From Silene conica (taxonomy: Eukaryota > Streptophyta > Magnoliopsida > Caryophyllales > Caryophyllaceae): DNA of 64,000 bases. The stretch spans positions 18,875,247-18,939,246 of the forward strand of contig CM055319.2 of the NCBI GenBank assembly GCA_029255685.2, written 5' to 3'. Position 1 is the first letter of the stretch, and each line of letters begins with the position of its first letter. Both the position numbers and the translations under genes were made by a program. Shown one piece after another: positions 1 to 9,015 of the stretch. The notes beneath the pieces were generated by a model. It was not told the origin of the DNA and did no database searches. It saw only the letters and a list, made by a program, of their open reading frames with translations.

Positions 1-40
1 TTTTTTGATTTTTTTCCGAATATTTTTGAATGGGTCTGAT

Positions 41-452
41 TCTGAGCCGGCAGACCGGCTGTCGGCCGACCGACTTAGAGTCGGTCTTCAATGCCTTCCT
101 TCCCTTCTCTTCTTCTTTTCTCTTCTTACAAAAACTCTCAGCCGGCAGACCGGCTGCCGGCCGACCGGCTGGGATGCCTTCACTCTTCTATTTTCTCTTC
201 AATTGCTAGACACGTCACACGATTCTAAGCCGGTGAGCCGGCTGCCGGCCGACCAGCTTAAAATCAGGCTTCACTTGGTGTTCGTCTTTTTGAATAAGTT
301 ACACGACTCTAAGCCGGTGGACCGGCCGCCGGTCTGGTACAGGCTTAGAGTCCAAAATCTGAAATCTGCCCAAATAAACTATCAAAAACAGAAATGTGCC
401 CAGGTACTCTAAGCCGGTTTGGGACCGTCAGCCGGTCACCCGGCTGGGAGTA
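41..452. repeat. Five dispersed GC-rich repeats of about 40 bp
   Basis: Five imperfect copies of a GCCGG/CCGGC-rich block lie at about 41-80, 136-177, 222-266, 304-350 and 407-452, spaced 82-103 bases apart in otherwise AT-rich sequence. Each holds near-palindromic runs such as GCCGGCAGACCGGC and is often preceded by TCTAAGCCGG. They lie 3' of the retroelement integrase, so they may be in the element's 3' noncoding region or LTR. Confidence 0.7.
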
Positions 453-701
453 CCTGTGCACAATTTCGAAAAATAATTCACTTGAACATCAAAAATCGAT
501 TTTGCCAACAATAATTTTGTCTATCACCCTCCGACTATACTCATGAATTAATAAAAAACAAACAACCAACAATTCCAAATCTCATATGCAAACTAAAAAT
601 GAAACTAAAATGCAAACTACATGAAAGACGAGAAGTAAATACTTACAAACGGTGGTTTTTTATTGACTCCACCAAACCTTCATGAACAATCTTCTTAAGA
701 A
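453..701. other. Noncoding sequence 3' of integrase
   Basis: This is AT-rich sequence between the GC-rich repeats and the integrase stop. I see no open frame, clear polypurine tract or LTR edge in it. Confidence 0.5.
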
Positions 702-2039
702 TCAATCCTCCTCGGGGAGCGGGTCCTCGAGGTCAATCACTTTTACTGTTCCTTTAGAATCCCCTTGGTAATAGCGTTTGATCCGGTGTCCATTGACTTT
801 GAAGGTGCCACCGCCCTCACTCCAAAGTTCATAGGCCCCGTGTGGTGAAATGTCCATTACTTTGAAGGGACCGGACCAGCTTGACCTAAGCTTTCCCGGG
901 AAATTCTTAACCCTTGAATTGAAAAGGAGCACAAGGTCTCCTATGCTTACATTCTTCTTCATCAACTTGGCATCATGCCATTTCTTGGTTTGTTCTTTGT
1001 AGAGTTTTGAACTCTCATAAGCCTCAAATCTAAGCTCTTCAAGCTCACTCATTTGCAAAAATCTTTTCTCCCCGGCCAAATCCAAGTCGAAATTCATTTC
1101 TTTCAAGGCCCACCAAGGTTTATGCTCAAGCTCCACCGGGAGGTGGCATGCTTTCCCGTACACAAGCTTGTAGGGGGTCATTCCTATGGGTGTCTTGTAA
1201 GCCGTCCTCAAAGCCCATAACACATCAAACAACTTTTGGGACCAATATTTTCGGTTCTTGTGTACCACCTTCTCCAAGATAACCTTGATTTGACGGTTTG
1301 AAACCTCCACTTGCCCACTAGTTTGAGGGTGGTAGGCAAGTGCTACCTTGTGGGTCACTCCATAAGAGGCTAAGAGGATCTTGAATGTGTGTTTCCGAAA
1401 GTGGGAACCTCCATCACTAATCACAATTCGGGGTACTCCAAAACGGGGAAAGATTGTGGTTTTGAAGAGTTTTACAACTACATTGGAGTCATTGGTGGGG
1501 GAGGCAACCGCTTCTATCCACTTGGAGACGTAATCAACCGTCACCAAGATGTACTCATTCCCACAAGAATTTGGGAATGGTCCCATAAAGTCAATTCCCC
1601 AACAATCGAATAGTTCAATCTCCAAAATAGTCTTGAGGGGCATTTCATTCCTCTTACCAATGTTGCCCGACCTTTGACATGCATCACAAGATCTAACCAC
1701 ATCATGAATGTCTTTGAACATATATGGCCAAAAGAACCCACCTTGAAGCACCCTGGCTATGGTTCTAGAAGCTGCTAAGTGTCCTCCATAGGCGAAATTA
1801 TGAAGCCTATCTACTATCTCAAGTCCCTCCTCTTTGGACACGCATCTCCTCAAGAGCCCATCCCCACACTTTTTGAACAAGTATGGGTCGTCCCAAAAGT
1901 ACCTCTTAGCATCCACCTTCAACTTTCTCCTATCCCTAACATCCAATTCTTCGGGGATAAAGCCATTAACAAGGTAGTTGGCTAGATCCGCAAACCAAGG
2001 CAACTTATTGCCAATAGCCATCAAGCTATCTTCGCGCAA
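702..2039 (-). pseudogene. Retrotransposon integrase domain (Athila-like)
   Basis: This open stretch of about 445 codons is the C-terminal part of pol. It starts with a zinc-binding HHCC region (GGHLAASRT, then CDACQRSG). The catalytic core has the first Asp in WGIDFMGPF, the second in ISDGGSHF and the Glu in GQVEVSNRQ, so the DDE triad is present. A C-terminal DNA-binding-like region follows ([11 protein letters not shown] to GPFKVM). Integrase joins element cDNA to host DNA in the nucleus. The domain is open, but it is out of frame with the RNase H segment to its right (junction near 2040-2055), so it could not be made as part of a polyprotein. The start shown is only the first Met after the break. 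Confidence 0.88.
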
Positions 2040-2221
2040 CCATTCATTAATCTAGACAAGTGGTCTGCAACAACATTCTTGGACCCCGCCTTATCTCTAA
2101 TCTCAAGATCAAACTCTTGAAGCAAAAGGACCCATCTCAAGAGCCTAGGCTTAGCATCTTTCTTTAGCATCAATTGCCTTAGAGCGGTGTGATCGGTGTA
2201 CACCACCACTCTAGATCCCAC
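2021..2221 (-). pseudogene. Retrotransposon RNase H segment
   Basis: This short open stretch reads [13 protein letters not shown] and ends in VADHLSRL, the usual end of Ty3/gypsy RNase H before the linker to integrase. It is in the same frame as the reverse transcriptase stretch upstream but separated from it by a TAA at 2228-2230, a position where the family normally has a sense codon. Its end runs out of frame into the integrase. Confidence 0.8.
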
Positions 2222-2227
2222 AAGATA

Positions 2228-3507
2228 TTATCTAAACTTCTCAATGGCATGAACAATCGCCAACATCTCCTTCTCGGTCGTGGAATAGTTCGCTTGGGTT
2301 TGGTCAAGGGTCTTGCTTGAATAATATATCACATGGTGCTTCTTATCCAAAACTTGACCTAGGACCGCTCCAACCGCAAAATCTGACGCATCACACATGA
2401 TCTCAAAAGGCAATTCCCAATCCGAAGCACGGATGATAGGAGCCGTGACAAGTGCTTCTTTGATCCTAGAAAAGGCTTCAAGACAATCATTAGTAAACAA
2501 AAAGGGTGCATCCTTGAGAAGAAGAGAAGTCAATGGCTTGGCAATTTTTGAAAAATCTTTAATTAAACGCCGGTAAAAACCGACATGCCTAAGAAAACTC
2601 CTCACCCCTTTCACATTGGTGAGGGGTGACAAATTCTCTATGACCGCCACTTTAGCACCATCAACTTCTATCCCTCTCTTGGACACAATGTGACCAAGCA
2701 CAATCCCTTCCTCTACCATAAAATGGCATTTTTCCGAATTGAGGACAAGATTGTGCTCCTCACATCTTTTCAACACATTCTCAAGATTAGCAAGCCCAAG
2801 ATCAAAAGAGTCACCATGCACACTAAAATCATCCATGAATACCTCCATACTTTTCTCAAGAAAGTCAGTAAAGATGGCTATCATGCACCTTTGAAAGGTG
2901 TCGGGTGCATTACACAACCCAAATGGCATCCGCCGATAAGTATACACTCCTAGGGGACATGTAAAAGTTGTTTTCTCTTGGTCTTCCGGGTGAATAGGGA
3001 TTTGAAAAAACCCGGAATAACCGTCAAGAAAACAATAATATGAATGCCCCGCTAGTCTCTCTAGCATTTGGTCAATGAAGGGGATTGGGAAATGGTCTTT
3101 GAGAGTGGCCGCATTCAATTTGCGATAATCAATACACATCCTCCAACCCGTCACCGGACGAGTCGGTAAGAGAGTCACATCCTCTTGTGTAACCAATGTT
3201 ACACCCCCTTCTTGGGGACAACATGGACGGGGCTCACCCACCGGCTATCCGTGATCTCGTAGATGATGCCGGCCTCAAGCAACTTAAGAACTTCACCTTT
3301 CACTACCTCCGCCATCTTGGGGTTCAATCTCCTTTGACCTTTTACCCTAAGTCTACTCCTTTCCTCTAGAATTATTCTATGCATGCAAAGACTCGGGCTT
3401 AGACCCTTGATGTCGTCAAGGCTATACTCCAACGAGCCCCTATGGTCCTTCAAAGTTGAAATGAGCTTGAACTCTTGGTACTTATTGAGGTTAGCATTGA
3501 TAATCAC
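2228..3507 (-). pseudogene. Retrotransposon reverse transcriptase, frameshifted
   Basis: Two overlapping open stretches (3507-3199 and 3241-2228) make up the reverse transcriptase and the start of RNase H. The first ends in SPVHVVPKKG and the second carries WRMCIDYRKLN, FLDGYSGFFQI, RRMPFGLCNAP and the catalytic FMDDFSVHG. The frame changes near 3200 inside a run of five G on the minus strand, consistent with loss of one base. In this family the enzyme copies element RNA to DNA in a cytoplasmic particle; this copy cannot encode a complete one. Confidence 0.88.
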
Positions 3508-3567
3508 CGGGTAAGCCTCTCCCTCCCCAAGAAAGGCACACTTGAGGGAGGGAGGAAGGGGTTTGAG

Positions 3568-6500
3568 TTATACCTTTGGAGGGAGCATTCCCTCCACTTT
3601 TTCTACCTCATCATCTTCTAGCTCTAGGCTTTCCTCCATCTCTTTTTCTTCACTTATGGAAATACCACATAATTGTTCCATGTGGCTTTCCTCTTCCATT
3701 TCCACTTCTTCCATTTCTCTTACCAGTTGTTCCACAATGTCCAATGTAAATGCCTCATCATGTCTTGGACCTTTCACCATGGTAGGAATATTAAATTCAA
3801 TTTTGTCATCCCCAACCCTAAAGGCGAGCTGCCCATTCTTTACGTCTATCAAGACGCGTCCGATAGCCAAGAAAGGCCTACCGAAGATGATGGGGGTGTG
3901 GCTATCCTCCGGGATATCGAGGACAAAAAAATCGGCGGGAATCAAATGTTTACCTACCTTGACGGGTAAATCCTCAAGCACCTCCAAAGGGCGCTTGACG
4001 GACCTATCCGCCAATAGGAGGGTAATGCTAGTTGGGACCAAATAATTCATACCAATTCTTTTAGCAACTTTCAAGGGAAGCACACTAACACTAGCTCCCA
4101 AATCACAAAGAGCACGGGAGATAGAAATACCACCAACTATGCAAGGGATAGAGAAGCTCCCCGGGTCACCAAGTTTCTTTGGCACCTTTTGGAGGAGAAG
4201 TGCACTACACTCCTCCTTCATAGCCATTACTTCTTGGTTACCCAAGGTCCTCTTTCCCGACAAGATTTCTTTCAAAAATTTTGAGTAAGTCGGCATATTC
4301 AAAATCACTTCCGTGAAAGGAAGAGTCACTTCAAGTTGTTCAAGCATCTTACAAAAGTTGATGAACTTGAAGTTTTCTCTTCCCTTCAAAGCCCTTGAAG
4401 GATATGGTAAGCTAGGAGGTTGAGGGTTAGAGAGTACCTTGGTGGGTGTTGATTTGTTTGTTACCTTAGTAGTTGGTTGTGCAACCAACTCTTCTTGTCC
4501 AACATCCACTTCCTCCAAGATATCTTCTTCTTCTTTTTCCTCATAAGGGAGGTCCTCCACGGGGTACTCATCATTCCTTGAAGTGCTTGCATCAACTCCT
4601 TTTTCCTTCTCTTTCACAAGCTCCAAAATGGGCTCTTCTCCACCTAAGTCATAATCTTTATACGGGTCCTCTAGCTCCGTACCACTCCTCAAGATCACCG
4701 CATGGGCTTGGTGATTATGTGAGGCATCCTTGGAACTTTGGCCTTGGGCAAGGAAGCCGCCCGGTGGCCTTTGTGGGTTTTCTAGAGCTTGAGAGGCAAC
4801 TCGAGCCTCCATTTCCCGTATTTCTCTTTGATTGGCACTCTTCAAATTCGCCATTTCTTGAGTGTAAGTTGTTTGCATGTTCTTCACAAGTTTCAACAAC
4901 TCCCCCACTTGGGAATCACTTGTTGTGTCTTTATGAGGTGCATTGGTGAGGGGCAAGGGAAACCCATAATCGTTCCTTGTACCCCCACCTTGGGAGTTTC
5001 CCCTTTGAGCTTGATTGTTGAAATTTGGGTTTTGGTTGTTTGATGGAAAGTTTGGATTGAAGTTTGGATTGTTGAAATTTTGGTTGTTGTTGAAATTTTG
5101 TTGTGGGTTGGGGTTGTAGTTGTTTTGGTTTTGATTGGGGTTGTTGAAGTTATTTTGGAATGATGGTTGGTTGAGGTTTTGGTTAGGTGGATTGAAATTT
5201 TGTTGGTTTTGATTGTTGAAATTTAGGTTAAAATTTGGATCATTGAAATTTTGTGAAAACCCTTGGTTGGCTTGGTTGGATTGATTCCCTTGGTAGAAAT
5301 TTTGATTGTGGTAATTGTTCCTTGGATTGAAATTCCCACCCCTTGGTTGGAATCCTGGTGGGTTTTGAGGTTGTTGAATTTGATGTGGGTTCAAGACATT
5401 TGTGCTTTTGTAGCTCATGTAAGGGCTCCCTCGAATTCTGGGGTGGTAGTAGTTTGAATTCGGGTTGAAAGTGTTTGGATTCTTCGAGTTGTTGAAGGCT
5501 TGGAAGGCGTAAAACTCCTCCTCACTTCCACTTCCCTCATAGGAATTATTGGCACACACATCGAATGTATGCCCACTATCTCCACACAAGTCGCATGAAA
5601 CAACGTTGTTAACTTGATACATCCCCGGAGTGTTACCCTTGGTTTCTTTGCTTGTAGCTCCCTTTGTCAACTCCTCCAACTTCTTAGTCAACAAATCTAA
5701 CTTGGCATTGGTTTCTTCATTGTCTTTAGAGTTGGAAAGGCTCTCATTGGGGTATTTGCTACTTTTTCTCAATACATTTCCCCTAGTCCCATAAGTTTCC
5801 TCGGAATCAACGATCTTCTTAATAAGCTCGGTCCCATCTTCATCCGGCAAGTGATCAAAACTACCTCCCGCCGACGCATTCACCATTTCTTTTGTGCGAG
5901 GGAGGAGTGTTTGAAAGAATGTTTGGGTGGTATACCATGTAGGTATCCCATGATGAGGACACCTAGCAAGCAAGTCTCGATACCTATCCCACGCCTCTCC
6001 TAAGCTTTCCCCCTCATCTTGTTGGAATTGGGTAATCTCGTTACGGATTATGGCGGTCTTTGACGACGGATAGTACTTAGCAAGGAAGGCCTTGGCTAGA
6101 TCATCCCAAGTAGTGAAGGTGTTTGGGGGATGAATGTTTAACCAACGATCCGCCTTATCCGTCAATGAATAAGGGAAGAGCATCAATCTCAAAGTCTTCT
6201 CCGACACTCCCGTCTTCTTTATCATGGCAACTTTGCCTTTGAACTTCCTCAGGTGCCCGTGGACATCCTCATGTGAAGCCCCACCAAAAGCATGTTTTTC
6301 AACGGAACTCATTTGTGATGGATGGATTTCAAAGTTTTGTGGCACAAGATTGCCAAAGTTGATGGGGTTTGTGGTGTCATTATGGTTGGGGCGGTTATGG
6401 TCTCTCAAAGCGGCCATTATGTGGATTTGTGGTTGATTTGGAATTTGAGGTGAGGGTGGTGGTGATTGGTAGAATGGGTTGTCGAAATTTTCGGATGTTG

Positions 6501-6675
6501 GGCTTGGAATGTATTGGTTTGGGATTTCTGGTTCGGGTGAAGTAGGTGGGTTGTTGTGGCTAGTTGAAGCGTGGGAAGCAATTCTCACTCTTGCTATAGT
6601 CCTCCTCCTTAACGCTCGAAAAAGCCTTTCCGGTTCGGAAGTTGAAAGAAGAGAATTCGAATCACCCCTTGGCAT
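3568..6675 (-). CDS. Gag-protease polyprotein of Athila-like retrotransposon
   Basis: An open frame of 1,035 codons. Residues about 160-260 match the plant retrotransposon gag domain (MLFPYSLTDKADRWL, FLAKYYPSSKTA, ARCPHHGIPTW). A zinc knuckle CX2CX4HX4C lies near residues 360-375 (CDLCGDSGHTFDVC). Residues about 388-560 are very rich in Asn, Gln, Pro and Phe. A pepsin-like protease domain near residue 850 has DLGASVSVLP, with Leu in place of the usual Thr or Ser of the DTG/DSG triad, as is common in Athila. A single TAA at 3568-3570 separates it from the pol reading in the same frame. The family protein packages element RNA and matures the particle. The open length suggests this part decayed later than pol, or was spared by chance. 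Confidence 0.85.
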   Translation of the reverse strand: MPRGDSNSLLSTSEPERLFRALRRRTIARVRIASHASTSHNNPPTSPEPEIPNQYIPSPTSENFDNPFYQSPPPSPQIPNQPQIHIMAALRDHNRPNHNDTTNPINFGNLVPQNFEIHPSQMSSVEKHAFGGASHEDVHGHLRKFKGKVAMIKKTGVSEKTLRLMLFPYSLTDKADRWLNIHPPNTFTTWDDLAKAFLAKYYPSSKTAIIRNEITQFQQDEGESLGEAWDRYRDLLARCPHHGIPTWYTTQTFFQTLLPRTKEMVNASAGGSFDHLPDEDGTELIKKIVDSEETYGTRGNVLRKSSKYPNESLSNSKDNEETNAKLDLLTKKLEELTKGATSKETKGNTPGMYQVNNVVSCDLCGDSGHTFDVCANNSYEGSGSEEEFYAFQAFNNSKNPNTFNPNSNYYHPRIRGSPYMSYKSTNVLNPHQIQQPQNPPGFQPRGGNFNPRNNYHNQNFYQGNQSNQANQGFSQNFNDPNFNLNFNNQNQQNFNPPNQNLNQPSFQNNFNNPNQNQNNYNPNPQQNFNNNQNFNNPNFNPNFPSNNQNPNFNNQAQRGNSQGGGTRNDYGFPLPLTNAPHKDTTSDSQVGELLKLVKNMQTTYTQEMANLKSANQREIREMEARVASQALENPQRPPGGFLAQGQSSKDASHNHQAHAVILRSGTELEDPYKDYDLGGEEPILELVKEKEKGVDASTSRNDEYPVEDLPYEEKEEEDILEEVDVGQEELVAQPTTKVTNKSTPTKVLSNPQPPSLPYPSRALKGRENFKFINFCKMLEQLEVTLPFTEVILNMPTYSKFLKEILSGKRTLGNQEVMAMKEECSALLLQKVPKKLGDPGSFSIPCIVGGISISRALCDLGASVSVLPLKVAKRIGMNYLVPTSITLLLADRSVKRPLEVLEDLPVKVGKHLIPADFFVLDIPEDSHTPIIFGRPFLAIGRVLIDVKNGQLAFRVGDDKIEFNIPTMVKGPRHDEAFTLDIVEQLVREMEEVEMEEESHMEQLCGISISEEKEMEESLELEDDEVEKVEGMLPPKV

Positions 6676-7090
6676 AAAAACTTAGCAACATAATTAGTTG
6701 TTCAAGTGTTTTTTAGGCACTAGGGAGAGTAAAAATAACAACCACTCTACACTTAAACTAACAAAGCTTGGACAAAACAAAGAAAGCACAACTAACTAAG
6801 GCTAAAAACTAAAACTAAACTAAACAATCTCTACCGACTTGAGTAACCAGATTGCCTCCTCTGTCTATAAACACTAAGATCAATTAATAAAATATTATTT
6901 CGGTTTAACCCGAATTTTACACTCTAATTATATTCAAATTATAAACAAGTATATTTAATACTCAGTATTTAATATGACTAAAATTAATCCGACTCAGACA
7001 AATCGACAAAGACACGCTCTAGCCTACAGGAAAAAAAACGGACTGAAATAAAGTGACGACTTGATCATTGTGACCTCATATAATTTCCAT
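6676..7090. other. Noncoding stretch between retroelement gag and the PTD-like gene
   Basis: AT-rich sequence without open frames. It should hold the retroelement leader and 5' LTR, but I see no LTR edge, primer-binding site or target duplication, so the element border is undefined. Confidence 0.4.
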
Positions 7091-7465
7091 TTCGCGCGCG
7101 GTATTCTCCCTTCTCCCCAAATTGAACTTCCCTAATCACCAAATCCCTATAATTTCCAGCACAACAATAAAAATTCCAAAGCTGTAGATTGCGAGAACAT
7201 TCAATTCGTCAATTTCAGCTTCATAACACCGTATTTCTTCCTCGATTTGAATCGCAAGCGCAATGGAATCAGGTTACAATTCTCAAGATTACTATCATTT
7301 CAAGCTTTATTCAACTCCTTTTTCAATCTATACGAAGGAAAATTTAATGTACTGGTAGATTCATGTGCTATTAAGATCGACATTGAGTTTACAATTAACG
7401 GAGAAAGTCGTATTGTTAACACAATTCTCGCTTAAAAGTTTGCATTAATGCAATTATAAGGCTTA

Positions 7466-8345
7466 AAATCGATGGAAATTGTACAGGAAGCGCTGCTATT
7501 TGCTTGAATTGTAAAGTTATCTATTGAATTGGAACATGAGGATTGATTCTAAATTGTGTTAGCTTTGTTTCAGTTATGCTGTATAGATTTATGATCATAG
7601 ATGTACAAATAATGACAGTGAATGTCTAATGCAACAAGAAGACTAAGAATAGTTGGAAATTCTAGGAGAGAAGCGCCGTTGTTTTCTAGAACTGTAAATT
7701 TAAGCATTGAATTGGAGCTGGAAGACTAAGAATTGTCTTAGTTTTTATTTTATTTTGCTGTATAGATTTATGCTGATAGATGTACAAATAATGACAGTGA
7801 GTGTCTAATGCAACAAGAAGACTAAGAATAGTTGGAAATTCTAGGAGAGAAGCGCCGTTGTTTGCTAGAACTGTAAATTTAAGCATTGAATTAGAGCTGG
7901 AAGACTAAGAATTGTCTTAGTTTTGTTTTTATTTCGCTGTATAGATTTATGCTGATAGATGGACAAATAACGATAGCGAATGTCTGATGCAACAAGAGGA
8001 CTAAGGATCGTTTGAATTCTACATGAAAAGCACCGTTATTCGTCAGAATTAAATTTCTGTATTGAATTGGAGCAGGAAGATTAAGGACTGTGTTAGTTTG
8101 GTTTTAATATTGTTGTATAGATTTAGGCTGATAAGTTGTTGGAAATTCTACAAGAGAAGTATTGCTATTTGTTTGAACTGAATTTATATATTGAATTGGA
8201 GCATCAGAAGTGTTGCCTTGCCTTTTGATTATGCAGTATAGATTTAGGTTGTTTGCTGGGAAAAACAGTGATAATACTCCATACATGTTTAATGCAACAA
8301 GACTAGAAATTGTTGGAAATTCTACGGGAAAAGCACTGTCATTTC
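7466..8345. repeat. Tandem repeat of about 179 bp, five or more degenerate copies
   Basis: The block beginning GTATAGATTTATG and containing GTCTAATGCAACAAGA, TGGAAATTCTA and GAATTGGAGC recurs. GTATAGATTTA-type starts fall at 7581, 7760, 7939, 8115 and 8236, giving periods of 179, 179, 176 and 121. A partial copy precedes them from about 7466. Copies at 7581 and 7760 are nearly identical; later ones decay. The array lies in the presumed 5' intron or leader of the PTD-like gene. Confidence 0.85.
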
Positions 8346-9015
8346 ACATTTTGTGCATCCTTGTAGTATCCTGAAGTTATGGAACATTTGCATAATTAAA
8401 ATTTGAAGATATAAGTCTTACTTGACAAGTCATAATTGGATAGGAAATAGAAGGTTCATGCGCTTTCTTACGACTAATGAAATGAGATTGTTACCTTAGT
8501 CGAGGAAAGTGTAGCATTTTCAACTCTTGTGATGTCCGTGTTTGGAAGCGTAAATTTGTCGTCAATGCATCATAGTTACAAGGAAAAGTTCTTTTAGTTT
8601 GATTATTGGTTACATCTACACTAGAGTCAAGGACTCGGTATTCTTGGGTTATGCTTTATGAAGGATTAAGTAAAATTGCTCACTGAATTCATTACGCTTA
8701 TTAGTGTGAAGTAGTACTTAATTCATTCGATGCAATCTTCATTATTGGTCATCGGAGAACATTCCCAGTTTGTATGTTTACACAAGGAGAGGGCTGTGTA
8801 CATGCACTCTCTTTCATCTGCTATTTGCGGGGGGGCCTTGACATACTGGAGCACTGTCATTGTTATGTGGCCTATAATGTTTCTAACATTCTGTAGGATT
8901 TTATGAGTTTTTATTCACTGTGACCAAGAACTATTATTTAAGATTTTAAGCAGGTGATGGTCTTGCGTTTTGTGGGACTGGTTTTTGAGTTCATACAGGT
9001 AGTGGTGGTGTATGT

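Larger units (their letters stand above)
1..6675 (-). mobile_element. Athila-like Ty3/gypsy LTR retrotransposon, internal region, decayed
   Basis: Reading on the minus strand the order is gag, zinc knuckle, protease, reverse transcriptase, RNase H, integrase, which is the Ty3/gypsy order. The gag block and the integrase wording around [19 protein letters not shown] resemble the Athila clade. The gag-protease frame is open, but pol is split by two in-frame stops and two frameshifts. I found no convincing 5' LTR or primer-binding site between 6676 and 7090, so the 5' side is probably truncated. The 3' LTR, if present, lies to the left of the window. The 700 bases beyond integrase have no coding potential that I recognise; this is where Athila elements often carry an env-like gene. 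Confidence 0.85.

Noticed and set aside
4473..5043. Plus-strand frames opposite gag
   Set aside because: They are shadows of the Asn/Gln-rich minus-strand gag frame.
6676..7090. 5' LTR or primer-binding site of the Athila-like element
   Set aside because: No TGGCGCC-type or tRNA-Met-type binding site and no LTR pair could be found.
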